From: Pectobacterium brasiliense
Lineage (GTDB): Bacteria; Pseudomonadota; Gammaproteobacteria; Enterobacterales; Enterobacteriaceae
Direction: 5' to 3'
NCBI RefSeq assembly: GCF_016950255.1
Contig: NZ_JACGFN010000002.1
Location: 682,001-746,000 of the forward strand
DNA: 64,000 nucleotides
A program made the translations under genes and the position numbers. The notes beneath the pieces are model-generated. The model was given only the letters and a program-made list of their open reading frames with translations. It did not search any database and was not told the DNA's origin. Below are positions 18,985-32,493 of the stretch, one piece after another. Every line of letters starts with the position of its first letter. The stretch's first letter is position 1.

Positions 18985-20340
18985 ATGCTGTCAAATTTTA
19001 AACGCAATAAATACCAACAGCACCTTGCACAACTGCCCAGAATTCCCCAGAACGCAGATGATGTTCAGACGTTGCATTCGCCTGAACTTTTCCGCACGAC
19101 GCTGATCAACGCCATTTTGAGTGCTAAAAAACGCATCTATATCGTGGCGTTATATCTTGAGCGCGATGATGGCGGGATGGGAGTTCTATCCGCAATTTAT
19201 GAAGCCAAACGGCAGTGCCCAGAGCTGGATGTCCGCGTTCTAGTAGACTGGCATCGTGCTCAGCGCGGCAGGATCGGCGCAGCAGCAGAAAATACCAATG
19301 CCGACTGGTATTGCGATATGGCGAAAAAACATCCAGACACGCATTTCCCTATCTATGGTATTCCGGTCAACACACGCGAAGCATTGGGCGTGCTGCACCT
19401 GAAAGGATTTGTTGTCGATGACACGGTCATCTACAGCGGGGCCAGCCTGAATGATGTTTATCTGCACCAACATCAGAAATACCGTTATGACCGCTATCAG
19501 CTAATTCATAACCCGGTATTGGCCGATACGATGGTGCAATATATCCAGACCATGCTGACAGCTCCGGCAGTACAGCGATTGGATCATACCGATCGCCCGA
19601 AAAGTCTGGAAATAAAAAATGATATCAAGCAGTTCCGCCAGACGTTACGTACTGCCAATTATCAAGCTCCGGAACACAGCACGGACGCGAACGAATTAAC
19701 CGTCACGCCACTGGTCGGGTTAGGAAAACAAAGCCCGCTGAATAAGACCATACATCACCTGATGTATTGCGCTGATGAGCATGTGGTTATCTGCACCCCG
19801 TATTTCAACCTGCCAGCGTTGCTGGTGAGAAATATCATTCGGCTATTGCGAGACGGTAAAAAAATAGAAATTATTATCGGTGATAAGACCGCTAACGACT
19901 TCTATATTCCAGAAGATCAGCCTTTCAAAATCATCGGCGCGTTACCGTATCTCTATGAGATAAACCTTCGCCGTTTCCTGAGCCGGCTGGAGCGCTACAT
20001 TGAGAATCAGCAGCTTGTTGTGCGGCTATGGAAAGACGGTGACAATAGCTTCCACTTGAAAGGCATGTGGGTAGATGACAAGTGGCAACTGTTGACGGGA
20101 AATAACCTTAACCCACGCGCATGGCGTCTGGATCTGGAAAATGCCATCCTGATTCACGATCCTCAGAAGGTTCTATTGCAACAACGTCTGGACGAGTTGG
20201 ACACGATCAGGACGCATACTCACGTCGTACAAAGCTATACGGAACTGGAGAGCATTGCGCAATATCCAGTGAAAGTCCGCAAACTGATACGACGTTTGCG
20301 CCGTATTCGTATCGATCGGCTCATCAGTCGTATTCTCTAA
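18985..20340 (+). CDS. pssA: Phosphatidylserine synthase
   Basis: CDP-diacylglycerol:serine O-phosphatidyltransferase, which makes phosphatidylserine on the way to phosphatidylethanolamine. It belongs to the phospholipase D superfamily, with two HKD motifs visible: HLKGFVVDD at about residue 137 and HLKGMWVDD at about 356. From ATG 18985 the product is 451 residues, exactly the E. coli length; a GTG one codon earlier is less likely. The basic C terminus (RKLIRRLRRIRIDRL) fits its membrane and ribosome association. In E. coli yfiM follows pssA; it is absent here. Confidence 0.97.
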   Translation: MLSNFKRNKYQQHLAQLPRIPQNADDVQTLHSPELFRTTLINAILSAKKRIYIVALYLERDDGGMGVLSAIYEAKRQCPELDVRVLVDWHRAQRGRIGAAAENTNADWYCDMAKKHPDTHFPIYGIPVNTREALGVLHLKGFVVDDTVIYSGASLNDVYLHQHQKYRYDRYQLIHNPVLADTMVQYIQTMLTAPAVQRLDHTDRPKSLEIKNDIKQFRQTLRTANYQAPEHSTDANELTVTPLVGLGKQSPLNKTIHHLMYCADEHVVICTPYFNLPALLVRNIIRLLRDGKKIEIIIGDKTANDFYIPEDQPFKIIGALPYLYEINLRRFLSRLERYIENQQLVVRLWKDGDNSFHLKGMWVDDKWQLLTGNNLNPRAWRLDLENAILIHDPQKVLLQQRLDELDTIRTHTHVVQSYTELESIAQYPVKVRKLIRRLRRIRIDRLISRIL

Positions 20341-20360
20341 GACCCGAGATCTGCTTTAAA

Positions 20361-20388
20361 AAAACCTCGGAAGCCGAGGTTTTTTATT
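20361..20388 (+). terminator. Terminator of pssA
   Basis: A 10-base-pair stem (20361-20370 with 20374-20383), AAG loop and T-tract follow the pssA stop. The stem is A-rich on its left side, so it may work in both directions and also serve kgtP. Confidence 0.88.
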
Positions 20389-20448
20389 GTCATTTGGGAA
20401 CCTGGCCGGTGCAACTACCGGCTAGGTGTTATGGCAGCGGTCGGAAAA

Positions 20449-21729
20449 CTAAAGCTTCATTCCCTTGCCTCTGCGATGTAGCGTCAATGACACAATAAAC
20501 GCAATTGCTCCCATCACTGATACATACCAAAAGAAAGCCGTTTCCATACCAAACGATTTCAGCGAAAGTGCAACATACTCAGCCGAACCACCAAAGAGTG
20601 CATTAGCAACCGCATAAGATAAGCCGACGCCCAACGCCCGGACTTCAGGCGGGAACATCTCTGCTTTTAAAATCCCGCTGATAGACGTGTAGAAACTAAC
20701 AATAATCAGTGAAAGCATCACCAACGAGAAAGCAATGATAGGGCTAGTTACACTCTGCAGTATCGTCAGAATTGGAACCGTCAGCAATGCCGCAAGCCCG
20801 CCGAAACAGAGCATGGAGCTACGACGGCCAATCTTATCCGACAGCGCGCCAAAGAACGGCTGTAGCAGCATAAAAATAAACAGTGCGAGGGTCATTAACC
20901 CGCTAGCCGTTTTCGCATCCATTCCTGCTGTATTCACCAGATACTTTTGCATGTAAGTGGTAAACGTATAAAAAGCTAAAGAACCACCGGCCGTAAAACC
21001 CAGTACGGTAATAAAGGCGCGGCGATGTTTCCACAAACCCGCAAGTGAGCCAGCATCTTTATGTCCGCGAGTCGTTTTATCAGACGTTTCATTCAAAGAG
21101 CGACGTAAATAAAGCGCGACAATCGCTAAAATAGCGCCGAGAGCAAAAGGAATACGCCATCCCCACGCCCGCAAATCTTCATCACTCAGTATCTGTTGTA
21201 ATATCACAACGACTAACAGCGCCAGCAGTTGGCCGCCAATCAGCGTGACATACTGGAAAGAAGCATAGAATCCTTTCCGTCCCTCAACGGCAACTTCACT
21301 CATATACGTTGCGCTAGTGCCGTATTCTCCACCGACAGAAAGTCCCTGAAATAAGCGGGCTAATAACAGTAAAAAGGGAGCCCAGGTGCCAATGGTTTCA
21401 TATCCTGGTAAACATGCAATAACCAGAGATCCAAAGCACATCATGCAAACCGAAATTAGCATTGAATTTTTACGACCATGCTTGTCTGCAATGTAACCGA
21501 AAAGCCAACCGCCTATCGGTCTCATTAAAAAGCCTGCTGCAAAAACCCCTGCGGTTTGTAGTAATTGAGTGGTGGTATTTCCCGAAGGGAAAAAGATATG
21601 GGCAAAATAGATTGAGCAAAAGGAATAAACATAAAAATCAAACCACTCAACCAAATTACCCGATGAAGCGCCAACTATAGCTCGGATACGTTGACGCGTA
21701 TCTTTCGCATTTTCCGTTAGATCAGTCAT
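20449..21729 (-). CDS. kgtP: Alpha-ketoglutarate:H+ symporter KgtP
   Basis: A 426-residue MFS transporter of the metabolite:H+ symporter family, nearly collinear with E. coli KgtP. The segment around [19 protein letters not shown] and the one around [19 protein letters not shown] match the alpha-ketoglutarate permease closely. Gene order pssA-kgtP-rrn is that of the E. coli rrnG region. It imports 2-oxoglutarate across the inner membrane. Confidence 0.93.
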   Translation of the reverse strand: MTDLTENAKDTRQRIRAIVGASSGNLVEWFDFYVYSFCSIYFAHIFFPSGNTTTQLLQTAGVFAAGFLMRPIGGWLFGYIADKHGRKNSMLISVCMMCFGSLVIACLPGYETIGTWAPFLLLLARLFQGLSVGGEYGTSATYMSEVAVEGRKGFYASFQYVTLIGGQLLALLVVVILQQILSDEDLRAWGWRIPFALGAILAIVALYLRRSLNETSDKTTRGHKDAGSLAGLWKHRRAFITVLGFTAGGSLAFYTFTTYMQKYLVNTAGMDAKTASGLMTLALFIFMLLQPFFGALSDKIGRRSSMLCFGGLAALLTVPILTILQSVTSPIIAFSLVMLSLIIVSFYTSISGILKAEMFPPEVRALGVGLSYAVANALFGGSAEYVALSLKSFGMETAFFWYVSVMGAIAFIVSLTLHRRGKGMKL

Positions 21730-21984
21730 CTTATTTTATTCTCCTGTTTTTCCGGGCACAAAACGATGCCCGCTATAGTAAAGCTGCACTTAAACCCAGA
21801 GGCAACAAGTTCCTGATTGTAATAATTTATTAATGTAACAACGCAAACAGTGCTTTTATTACCCTTAACTGAAACACGGATAAATAAAACAGCACAAACA
21901 GGTCGTTATTATGAGGTGGGTTAATAAGAAGATAAGCGAGTCTATTCAGGTAAAAAGAAGTGTTAACTATCCTGAAAGAGAAAT

Positions 21985-22018
21985 AAATAAAAGGCCATCC
22001 TGTTAAGGATGGCCTTTT
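21985..22018 (-). terminator. Terminator of the rRNA operon
   Basis: A perfect 12-base-pair stem (21989-22000 with 22007-22018) with a 6-base loop lies just after the last 5S gene. On the minus strand it ends in tttt followed by atttattt, a classic rrn terminator. Confidence 0.92.
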
Positions 22019-22028
22019 ATCTTAATTG

Positions 22029-22148
22029 AAACCTGGCAGTTCCCTACTCTCACATGGGGAAGCCCCACACTACCATCGGCGCTACGGCGTTTCACTTCTG
22101 AGTTCGGCATGGGGTCAGGTGGGACCACCGCGCTATCGCCGCCAGGTA
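22029..22148 (-). rRNA. rrf: 5S ribosomal RNA, distal copy
   Basis: A 120-base 5S gene nearly identical to the copy at 22276-22395, differing at the end pairs (5' TACCTGGCGG, 3' CCAGGTTT) and little else. It follows tRNA-Thr and is the last RNA of the operon, as rrfF is in E. coli rrnD. Confidence 0.96.
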
Positions 22149-22183
22149 AATTCTTTTTTAAGCCGAACATTAACCCAAATAAC

Positions 22184-22259
22184 TGGTGCTGATACCCAGA
22201 GTCGAACTGGGGACCTCACCCTTACCAAGGGTGCGCTCTACCAACTGAGCCATATCAGC
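22184..22259 (-). tRNA. thrV: tRNA-Thr (GGT anticodon)
   Basis: A 76-base tRNA with encoded CCA. It starts GCTGATATGG, has the anticodon loop CTTGGTA with anticodon GGT, the T-loop GTTCGACTC, and ends CAGCACCA. It is essentially identical to E. coli thrV, which is also found between two 5S genes. Confidence 0.97.
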
Positions 22260-22275
22260 GCACCTGTATAATTTG

Positions 22276-22395
22276 ATGCCTGGCAGTTCCCTACTCTCAC
22301 ATGGGGAAGCCCCACACTACCATCGGCGCTACGGCGTTTCACTTCTGAGTTCGGCATGGGGTCAGGTGGGACCACCGCGCTATCGCCGCCAGGCA
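22276..22395 (-). rRNA. rrf: 5S ribosomal RNA, proximal copy
   Basis: A 120-base 5S gene starting TGCCTGGCGG and ending CTGCCAGGCAT, 135 bases after the 23S gene on the minus strand. The sequence is almost that of E. coli 5S rRNA. Confidence 0.97.
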
Positions 22396-22530
22396 AATTC
22401 TGTTTCATTCCAGCCGTTACTGTGCTGACTTTCTCTCTCTTGTCATCACGTAACCACCAGAACCAATCTCTGAACAAGCTGAACATCGTTCTTATATGAG
22501 TCTTTCATCACAAAACACCTTCGGTGTTGT

Positions 22531-25437
<2,907 letters not shown>

Positions 25438-25580
25438 TCACAACCCGAAGATGTTTCGATTGATTCATCATCGCGCTGCGATTATTTGAGAGACTCATTG
25501 ACAGGCTGATTCATCATGACCCGCCCGAAGGCAGTCATCAATGTTCAGCTGTCATGTTTCAATTTTCAGCTTGTTCCAGA

Positions 25581-25593
25581 TTGTTAAAGAGCA
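25581..25593 (-). promoter_or_regulatory. boxA antitermination site in the 16S-23S spacer
   Basis: TGCTCTTTAACAA on the minus strand, identical to the leader boxA at 27574-27586. NusB-NusE-type antitermination complexes bind this element in enterobacterial rrn operons. Confidence 0.8.
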
Positions 25594-25664
25594 ATATCGT
25601 AAACATGACTCCGAAGAATCATCTTTAAGATATTCGTGATAATGTCTTTCACTCATTATCGGAT

Positions 25665-25740
25665 TGGCGTCCCCAAGGGGATTCGAACCCCTGTTACAGC
25701 CGTGAAAGGGCAGTGTCCTAGGCCTCTAGACGATGGGGAC
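25665..25740 (-). tRNA. gltT: tRNA-Glu (TTC anticodon)
   Basis: A 76-base tRNA in the 16S-23S spacer, starting GTCCCCATCG and ending GGGGACGCCA, with anticodon TTC in CCTTTCACG. It matches the E. coli tRNA-Glu found in rrnB, C, E and G spacers. Confidence 0.97.
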
Positions 25741-25880
25741 ACGAAAAATCCGCACCAGGTCATAAACCCGGCACGCTCGCGTCAGCATGAGTCTACACTC
25801 ATGACATCAACAGGTGCGCTTGCTCAGTATTTTCATCAGACAATCTGTGTGAGCACTTCACGCAACACACATCTTCTTGG

Positions 25881-27422
<1,542 letters not shown>

Positions 27423-27573
27423 AAGATTTGTTTGATTTGCTGAACTCGTCAGCGATGCTCAAAGAATTAGTAACTGTTTATTCGTAATGAATTTACTGTT
27501 GTTCACTCTTCAAGACTTTTTTATATCGTTAAGATACGGTCTTGTGAGTGCCCACACAGATTGTCTGATTAAA

Positions 27574-27586
27574 TTGTTAAAGAGCA
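27574..27586 (-). promoter_or_regulatory. boxA antitermination site in the rrn leader
   Basis: TGCTCTTTAACAA on the minus strand, about 150 bases before 16S and downstream of P2, as in E. coli rrn leaders. Confidence 0.82.
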
Positions 27587-27622
27587 GTGCGTTGTGGCCT
27601 TAACCACTTCGCGAGGTGGCGT

Positions 27623-27650
27623 ATATTACGCTTTTCACCTTCAGAGTCAA
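27623..27650 (-). promoter_or_regulatory. rrn P2 promoter
   Basis: On the minus strand TTGACT (27645-27650) and TAATAT (27623-27628) are 16 bases apart, closely resembling E. coli rrn P2. Confidence 0.8.
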
Positions 27651-27724
27651 CGCTTATTTTAAAGCGTTTTCTCTTTCTTTATCGACCCGGTTGTGTGTTC
27701 ACAGCGCCGTGTCGATGGAGGCGC

Positions 27725-27752
27725 ATTATAGGGAGCCGATTTAGAAGCGCAA
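27725..27752 (-). promoter_or_regulatory. rrn P1 promoter
   Basis: On the minus strand TTGCGC (27747-27752) and TATAAT (27725-27730) are 16 bases apart, with the CTCCCTATAATGCGCC context and GC-rich discriminator that give stringent control in E. coli rrn P1. It lies about 100 bases upstream of P2, and its -35 end is only 52 bases from the gmhB stop. Confidence 0.85.
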
Positions 27753-27804
27753 GCAAATATCGTAAACTTTTTTCTGTTTGCGCATCTTTCATTCGTTCCG
27801 CTTG

Positions 27805-28368
27805 TTAACTGCGCGTTTTTATCCATTTTGGCAGGTCTGCGAGGCTTTCCAGCACACCATCAGCCAGTGTCTCGCCTTGCTCAGTGACGGGTTTACCGGT
27901 ACGAACTAGCAGTTTTTTTCCTATACCAGCACCAATTGCAGCCTGAATATCCTCTAATTTGTCTCCCACCATATAAGAAGCCGTCATATCAATGTTCAGC
28001 TCACGCTGTGCGGAAAGCAGCATGCCCGGCTCAGGCTTACGGCAATCACAACTCTGGCGATACTCACCTTCCCCTGCTTCAGGGTGATGCGGACAAAAAT
28101 AGATGCCATCCAGATCAACACCACGATCGGCAAGCGACCAGTCCATCCACTCTGTAAGTTGCATAAACTGATCTTCTGTAAACTTACCGCGGGCGATGCC
28201 GGACTGATTCGTCACAACAACCAGCGCGAACCCCATGCTTTTCAACTCACGCATGGCATCGATGACGCCATCAATAAATTGAAAATGGTCAATGTCATGA
28301 ACATAACCGTGATCGACATTGATCGTGCCGTCACGATCAAGAAAAACTGCTGGAACGCTTTGTGCCAC
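27805..28368 (-). CDS. gmhB: D-glycero-beta-D-manno-heptose 1,7-bisphosphate 7-phosphatase
   Basis: A 187-residue HAD-superfamily phosphatase of the ADP-heptose pathway for lipopolysaccharide inner core. The catalytic motif is DRDGTINVD (D11, D13), the T/S motif is in VVVTNQSG, zinc-binding His/Cys residues lie in [21 protein letters not shown], and the acidic motif is MVGDKLED. The start is GTG (28368) after a GGAG site. It is divergent from metN and lies just upstream of the rRNA operon, as gmhB lies before rrnH in E. coli. Confidence 0.96.
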   Translation of the reverse strand: MAQSVPAVFLDRDGTINVDHGYVHDIDHFQFIDGVIDAMRELKSMGFALVVVTNQSGIARGKFTEDQFMQLTEWMDWSLADRGVDLDGIYFCPHHPEAGEGEYRQSCDCRKPEPGMLLSAQRELNIDMTASYMVGDKLEDIQAAIGAGIGKKLLVRTGKPVTEQGETLADGVLESLADLPKWIKTRS

Positions 28369-28453
28369 TGACTTTGCTCCTGAATGCCTAAATTACGCAG
28401 TAGTATCGCATGTTTTCACGCATAGGGAGAATGCAGAGCCATGACAATCCCGA

Positions 28454-28482
28454 TTGACTTAGACGTCTAGACGCCCTAACAT
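28454..28482 (+). promoter_or_regulatory. metN promoter with tandem MetJ boxes
   Basis: TTGACT (28454-28459) and TAACAT (28477-28482) are 17 bases apart. The spacer is filled by two adjacent 8-base MET boxes: a perfect AGACGTCT (28461-28468) and AGACGCCC (28469-28476). MetJ with S-adenosylmethionine binds such tandem boxes; bound here it would directly block RNA polymerase. Confidence 0.88.
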
Positions 28483-28548
28483 CCGTTTCATATTCTGTTA
28501 ATTCAGAAACTGATTTATCCAGCCATAGGCACTCACGATAAAAAACAT

Positions 28549-29580
28549 ATGATTGAACTTTCTAATATTACTAAGGTTTTTCAGCAAAACGGGCGAACAA
28601 TTACCGCGCTTGCTGATGTCAGCCTTCATGTTCCCACCGGGCAAATATATGGCGTTATCGGCGCATCGGGCGCAGGTAAAAGTACACTCATCCGCTGCGT
28701 CAATTTATTGGAACGTCCGACAGAAGGGAAAGTGCTGGTTGATGGACAAGAGCTAACCCAGCTGTCAGATAGCCAGTTGACGCGTGCACGCCGTCAAATC
28801 GGCATGATTTTCCAACACTTCAACCTGCTCGCTTCGCGCACCGTTTTTGGCAACATTTCACTACCGCTGGAATTGGATAACACGCCGAAAGCCGACATAA
28901 CCAAACGAGTCAATGAGTTGTTGGAGTTGGTTGGACTGGCAGATAAGCATGATGTCTACCCGGCCAATTTGTCCGGCGGACAAAAGCAGCGCGTCGCCAT
29001 TGCCCGTGCACTGGCTAGCAATCCTAAAGTTCTGCTGTGTGACGAAGCAACCAGCGCGTTGGATCCTGCAACAACCCGTTCGATTCTTGAGTTACTGAAA
29101 GACATCAATCGCCGCTTGGGCCTCACCATCCTTCTTATTACCCATGAGATGGACGTGGTGAAACGCATTTGCGATCAGGTTGCGGTGATCAGCGACGGAC
29201 GGCTCATTGAGCAGGACACCGTAAGCGAAGTCTTCTCACACCCGAAAACACCGCTGGCACAGAAATTCATTCAGTCAACGTTACACCTCGACATCCCAGA
29301 CGATTACCTCGCCCGTCTGTCCCCTGACTCTCGCCCGGATACCACGCCATTATTACGCATGGAATTTACGGGTAAATCTGTGGATGCTCCGCTGCTGTCC
29401 GAGGTTGCTCGACGCTTTAACGTCAACAACAACATTATCAGCGCCCAGATGGATTATGCCGGTGGCGTCAAGTTCGGCATCATGCTGGCAGAAATGCACG
29501 GCAACGATGCGGATATCAAAGCCGCAATCCAATTCCTGCAGGAAAGTCACGTTACAATTGAGGTTCTGGGTTATGTCTGA
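28549..29580 (+). CDS. metN: Methionine ABC transporter ATPase MetN
   Basis: The ATPase of the high-affinity D/L-methionine importer MetNIQ, 343 residues as in E. coli. Walker A is GASGAGKST, the signature LSGGQKQR, Walker [13 protein letters not shown]. The C-terminal ~100 residues are the NIL domain that binds methionine and trans-inhibits transport. It is divergent from gmhB, preceded by a MetJ-box promoter, and overlaps metI by eight bases. Confidence 0.97.
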   Translation: MIELSNITKVFQQNGRTITALADVSLHVPTGQIYGVIGASGAGKSTLIRCVNLLERPTEGKVLVDGQELTQLSDSQLTRARRQIGMIFQHFNLLASRTVFGNISLPLELDNTPKADITKRVNELLELVGLADKHDVYPANLSGGQKQRVAIARALASNPKVLLCDEATSALDPATTRSILELLKDINRRLGLTILLITHEMDVVKRICDQVAVISDGRLIEQDTVSEVFSHPKTPLAQKFIQSTLHLDIPDDYLARLSPDSRPDTTPLLRMEFTGKSVDAPLLSEVARRFNVNNNIISAQMDYAGGVKFGIMLAEMHGNDADIKAAIQFLQESHVTIEVLGYV

Positions 29581-30226
29581 AGCAATGATGTGGTTAATGG
29601 CTAAGGGTGTATGGGAAACCGTCGCAATGACGTTCGTTTCTGGTTTCTTTGGCTTTGTGCTTGGCTTACCCGTAGGCGTTTTGTTGTATACCACACGTCC
29701 GGGGCAAATCATCGCCAACCCAAAGCTCTACCGAACCGTTTCTGCACTGGTAAATATTTTTCGCTCGATTCCATTCATTATTTTGCTGGTGTGGATGATT
29801 CCTTTTACCCGCATCATTGTCGGAACCTCGATTGGCCTACAAGCGGCTATCGTTCCTCTCACCGTCGGCGCGGCACCATTTATTGCACGTATGGTGGAAA
29901 ACGCGCTGCTTGAAATTCCTACCGGCCTGATCGAAGCCGCTCGTGCGATGGGTGCGACGCCAATGCAAATCATCAGAAAAATATTACTGCCGGAAGCATT
30001 ACCAGGACTCATTAATGCCGCAACTATCACGCTAATCACACTCGTAGGCTATTCTGCTATGGGTGGAGCCGTGGGCGCAGGCGGCTTAGGTCAAATTGGT
30101 TATCAGTATGGTTATATTGGTTATAACGCGACGGTCATGAATACGGTATTAATATTACTGGTTGTTTTGGTTTACCTGATTCAATTCTGCGGCGACAGGG
30201 CAGTAAAAGCTGTCACACACAAGTAG
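29573..30226 (+). CDS. metI: Methionine ABC transporter permease MetI
   Basis: The 217-residue inner-membrane permease of MetNIQ with about five transmembrane helices and the EAA loop ([25 protein letters not shown]). The ATG at 29573 lies inside the end of metN and gives the E. coli length and N terminus (MSEAMMWL); longer in-frame readings begin inside metN. Confidence 0.97.
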   Translation: MSEAMMWLMAKGVWETVAMTFVSGFFGFVLGLPVGVLLYTTRPGQIIANPKLYRTVSALVNIFRSIPFIILLVWMIPFTRIIVGTSIGLQAAIVPLTVGAAPFIARMVENALLEIPTGLIEAARAMGATPMQIIRKILLPEALPGLINAATITLITLVGYSAMGGAVGAGGLGQIGYQYGYIGYNATVMNTVLILLVVLVYLIQFCGDRAVKAVTHK

Positions 30227-30290
30227 TCATCACAATACGCATTTGCCATACAGGCATCTGCCAAGAGAATAATTAATTAGGGGTAAGGAT

Positions 30291-31106
30291 ATGGCGATTA
30301 AACTGAAATCTATTGCGACCATTGGCGCACTTATTGGTGCTCTGGCGCTAGCAGGATGTGGTCAGGAAGAAAAGAATCCTAATCATATTAAAGTCGGCGT
30401 TATTGTTGGTGCAGAGCAGCAAGTGGCGGAAGTCGCGCAGAAAGTGGCGAAAGATAAATACGGCTTAGACGTTGAATTGGTCACATTCAACGACTATGTG
30501 TTGCCAAATGAAGCCCTGAGCAAAGGCGACATCGACCTGAATGCCTTCCAGCACAAACCTTATCTGGATCAGCAGATCAAAGATCGTGGTTATAAACTGG
30601 TTTCTGTCGGCAACAGCTTTGTTTACCCAATCGCGGGTTACTCCAAAAAGATCAAATCGCTGAATGAGCTGCAAGATGGTGCTCAAGTTGCGCTGCCAAA
30701 CGATCCGACCAACCTGGGCCGTTCTCTGCTGCTGCTGCAAAAAGTCGGCTTGATTAAACTGAAAGACAACGTTGGTCTGCTGCCAACCGTACTGGATGTG
30801 ACTGAAAACCCGAAAAACATCAAACTGGTTGAGCTGGAAGCACCACAGCTGCCACGTTCTTTAGATGACGCACAAATCGCGCTGGCGGTAATCAACACCA
30901 CTTACGCTAGCCAGATTAACCTGACGCCGACCAAAGATGGCCTGTTTGTTGAAGAGAAAGACTCTCCGTATGTAAACCTGTTGGTTTCACGTGAAGACAA
31001 CAAAGACGCTGAAAATGTGAAGAAATTCGTTCAGGCTTATCAGTCTGATGAAGTGAATGACGCAGCAAATAAAATCTTTAATGGCGGCGCAGTGAAAGGC
31101 TGGTAA
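30291..31106 (+). CDS. metQ: Methionine-binding lipoprotein MetQ
   Basis: The 271-residue periplasmic substrate-binding lipoprotein of MetNIQ (NlpA family). A signal peptide ends in the lipobox LAGC, with Cys23 as the lipidated residue. The NlpA-family core is clear (GVIVGAEQQVAEVAQKVA, ALPNDPTNLGRSLLLLQK). A TAAGGA ribosome site precedes the ATG, and a terminator follows the stop. Confidence 0.97.
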   Translation: MAIKLKSIATIGALIGALALAGCGQEEKNPNHIKVGVIVGAEQQVAEVAQKVAKDKYGLDVELVTFNDYVLPNEALSKGDIDLNAFQHKPYLDQQIKDRGYKLVSVGNSFVYPIAGYSKKIKSLNELQDGAQVALPNDPTNLGRSLLLLQKVGLIKLKDNVGLLPTVLDVTENPKNIKLVELEAPQLPRSLDDAQIALAVINTTYASQINLTPTKDGLFVEEKDSPYVNLLVSREDNKDAENVKKFVQAYQSDEVNDAANKIFNGGAVKGW

Positions 31107-31141
31107 TCCCATCCTAACGCGTTTAATTAAAAGATATCTGT

Positions 31142-31170
31142 AAGACGGGCTACGGCCCGTCTTGTTATTT
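31142..31170 (+). terminator. Terminator of metNIQ
   Basis: A perfect 9-base-pair stem (31142-31150 with 31155-31163) with a 4-base loop is followed by gttattt. Confidence 0.82.
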
Positions 31171-31224
31171 GTGCAATTGCTTGCTTCAATACTCGCTCTT
31201 TGAGAAAAAGCAGAGGAATCCTTA

Positions 31225-31635
31225 ATGCGTGCTGTTCCCTTTATATTGTTGGCAATGTCGCTGACAGGCTGTTCTTTATTTCAGAAGCCACCGGCACCGG
31301 CACCTCAACCCGCTATTGAAACCAAAACTGTAGAACCTGCGCCTAAACCGAAGCCTGTAGCTCGCCCGACGCCAGCGGTGTTATATAAAAGTGCAGAAGA
31401 ATTAGTCGGTAAACCTTTCCGTGATATGGGCGAAGTTTCAGGCTCCTCATGTCAGGTCAGCGCTCAGGACTCTCCCCCTAACGCGGCAAATGCGCGTAAA
31501 AGAATGCAAAACCGTGCAACGGCAATGAAAGCTAATGCGGTTTTACTGCATGAATGCCAAACCGTCAGCGGCGTAGCGGGTTGCTACAGCCAGGTCGTTT
31601 GCCAAGGCACCGCGCTGAAAGTTTCTGCACAATGA
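31225..31635 (+). CDS. rcsF: Outer-membrane stress sensor lipoprotein RcsF
   Basis: RcsF senses envelope damage and activates the Rcs phosphorelay through IgaA. The 136 residues start with a signal peptide and lipobox (SLTGC, Cys16), then a Pro-rich linker that threads through outer-membrane proteins (PAPAPQPAIETKTVEPAPKP), and a folded domain with the four conserved cysteines (SSCQ, HECQ, GCYSQVVCQ) forming two disulfides. The stop overlaps the trmO ATG (ATGA). Confidence 0.95.
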   Translation: MRAVPFILLAMSLTGCSLFQKPPAPAPQPAIETKTVEPAPKPKPVARPTPAVLYKSAEELVGKPFRDMGEVSGSSCQVSAQDSPPNAANARKRMQNRATAMKANAVLLHECQTVSGVAGCYSQVVCQGTALKVSAQ

Positions 31636-32348
31636 GTCAATTTGTTTTCAATCAGATCGGGATTATCCGCTCACCGTATAAAGAAAAGTTTGCCATTCCA
31701 CGGCAGCCGGGTCTGATTGAAGACGGAGGCGGAGAGCTTCAGCTATTACCGCCGTACAATCAGGCGGACTGTGTGCGGGGGCTGGAAGATTTCAGCCATA
31801 TTTGGATAGTGTTCATTTTTCATCAAACGATGGAAGGCGGATGGCGTCCGACAGTTCGACCACCGCGTCTGGGAGGAAACACACGTACAGGCGTTTTCGC
31901 TACGCGTTCCACCTTCCGTCCCAATCCTGTTGGCATGTCGCTGGTTGAATTAAAAGGCATCCGAGCAAAAGGCGATGCGATTACGCTCGACTTAGGCAGT
32001 CTCGATCTGGTTGATGGTACACCGGTCATCGATATTAAACCTTACCTACCCTTTGCAGAAAGCCATCCTCAGGCACGAGCGGGATTTGCCCAAATGGCAC
32101 CCGATGCCGCGATGCCCGTCGCTTTCTCCCCCCTTGCGGAAAGTCAGATCGCAAAACACCAAAAGAAATATCCCCAGTTAAAACGCTTTATCTCTCAGGT
32201 ATTGGCACAGGATCCCCGCCCCGCCTACCGTAAAGGGGAAATCACTACACGGGAATACGCCGTTTTACTATTGGAATTCAATGTGCGCTGGCGCGTCAGC
32301 GAAGAACAAACCGAAGTGTTAAGTCTCGACCCGTCACATACGTGTTAA
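31632..32348 (+). CDS. trmO: tRNA (adenine(37)-N6)-methyltransferase TrmO
   Basis: A 238-residue TrmO (TsaA/YaeB) that N6-methylates t6A37 of tRNA-Thr with S-adenosylmethionine. The family motifs FNQIGIIRSPYKEKFAIPRQPGL near the N terminus and the segment around GVFATRSTFRPNPVGMS are clear. The start at 31632 overlaps the rcsF stop; a longer in-frame reading starts inside rcsF and is not needed. Confidence 0.95.
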   Translation: MSQFVFNQIGIIRSPYKEKFAIPRQPGLIEDGGGELQLLPPYNQADCVRGLEDFSHIWIVFIFHQTMEGGWRPTVRPPRLGGNTRTGVFATRSTFRPNPVGMSLVELKGIRAKGDAITLDLGSLDLVDGTPVIDIKPYLPFAESHPQARAGFAQMAPDAAMPVAFSPLAESQIAKHQKKYPQLKRFISQVLAQDPRPAYRKGEITTREYAVLLLEFNVRWRVSEEQTEVLSLDPSHTC

Positions 32349-32493
32349 TACACGAACCGCAGCAATATATTCTAAAATTGTCCCTGCTCTCTTTTGACAC
32401 GTCGCCCACGCTGGTAAACTAAGCCACTTTTTATGTGCCTTCGGCTGCGCGGCAGCCCTATGCTACTTGTCGTTCTAACGGAACTAAAACCCC

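Noticed and set aside
20340..20449. Absence of yfiM between pssA and kgtP as a gene-loss scar
   Set aside because: Only a terminator is present and no remnant is visible; yfiM may never have been there in this lineage.
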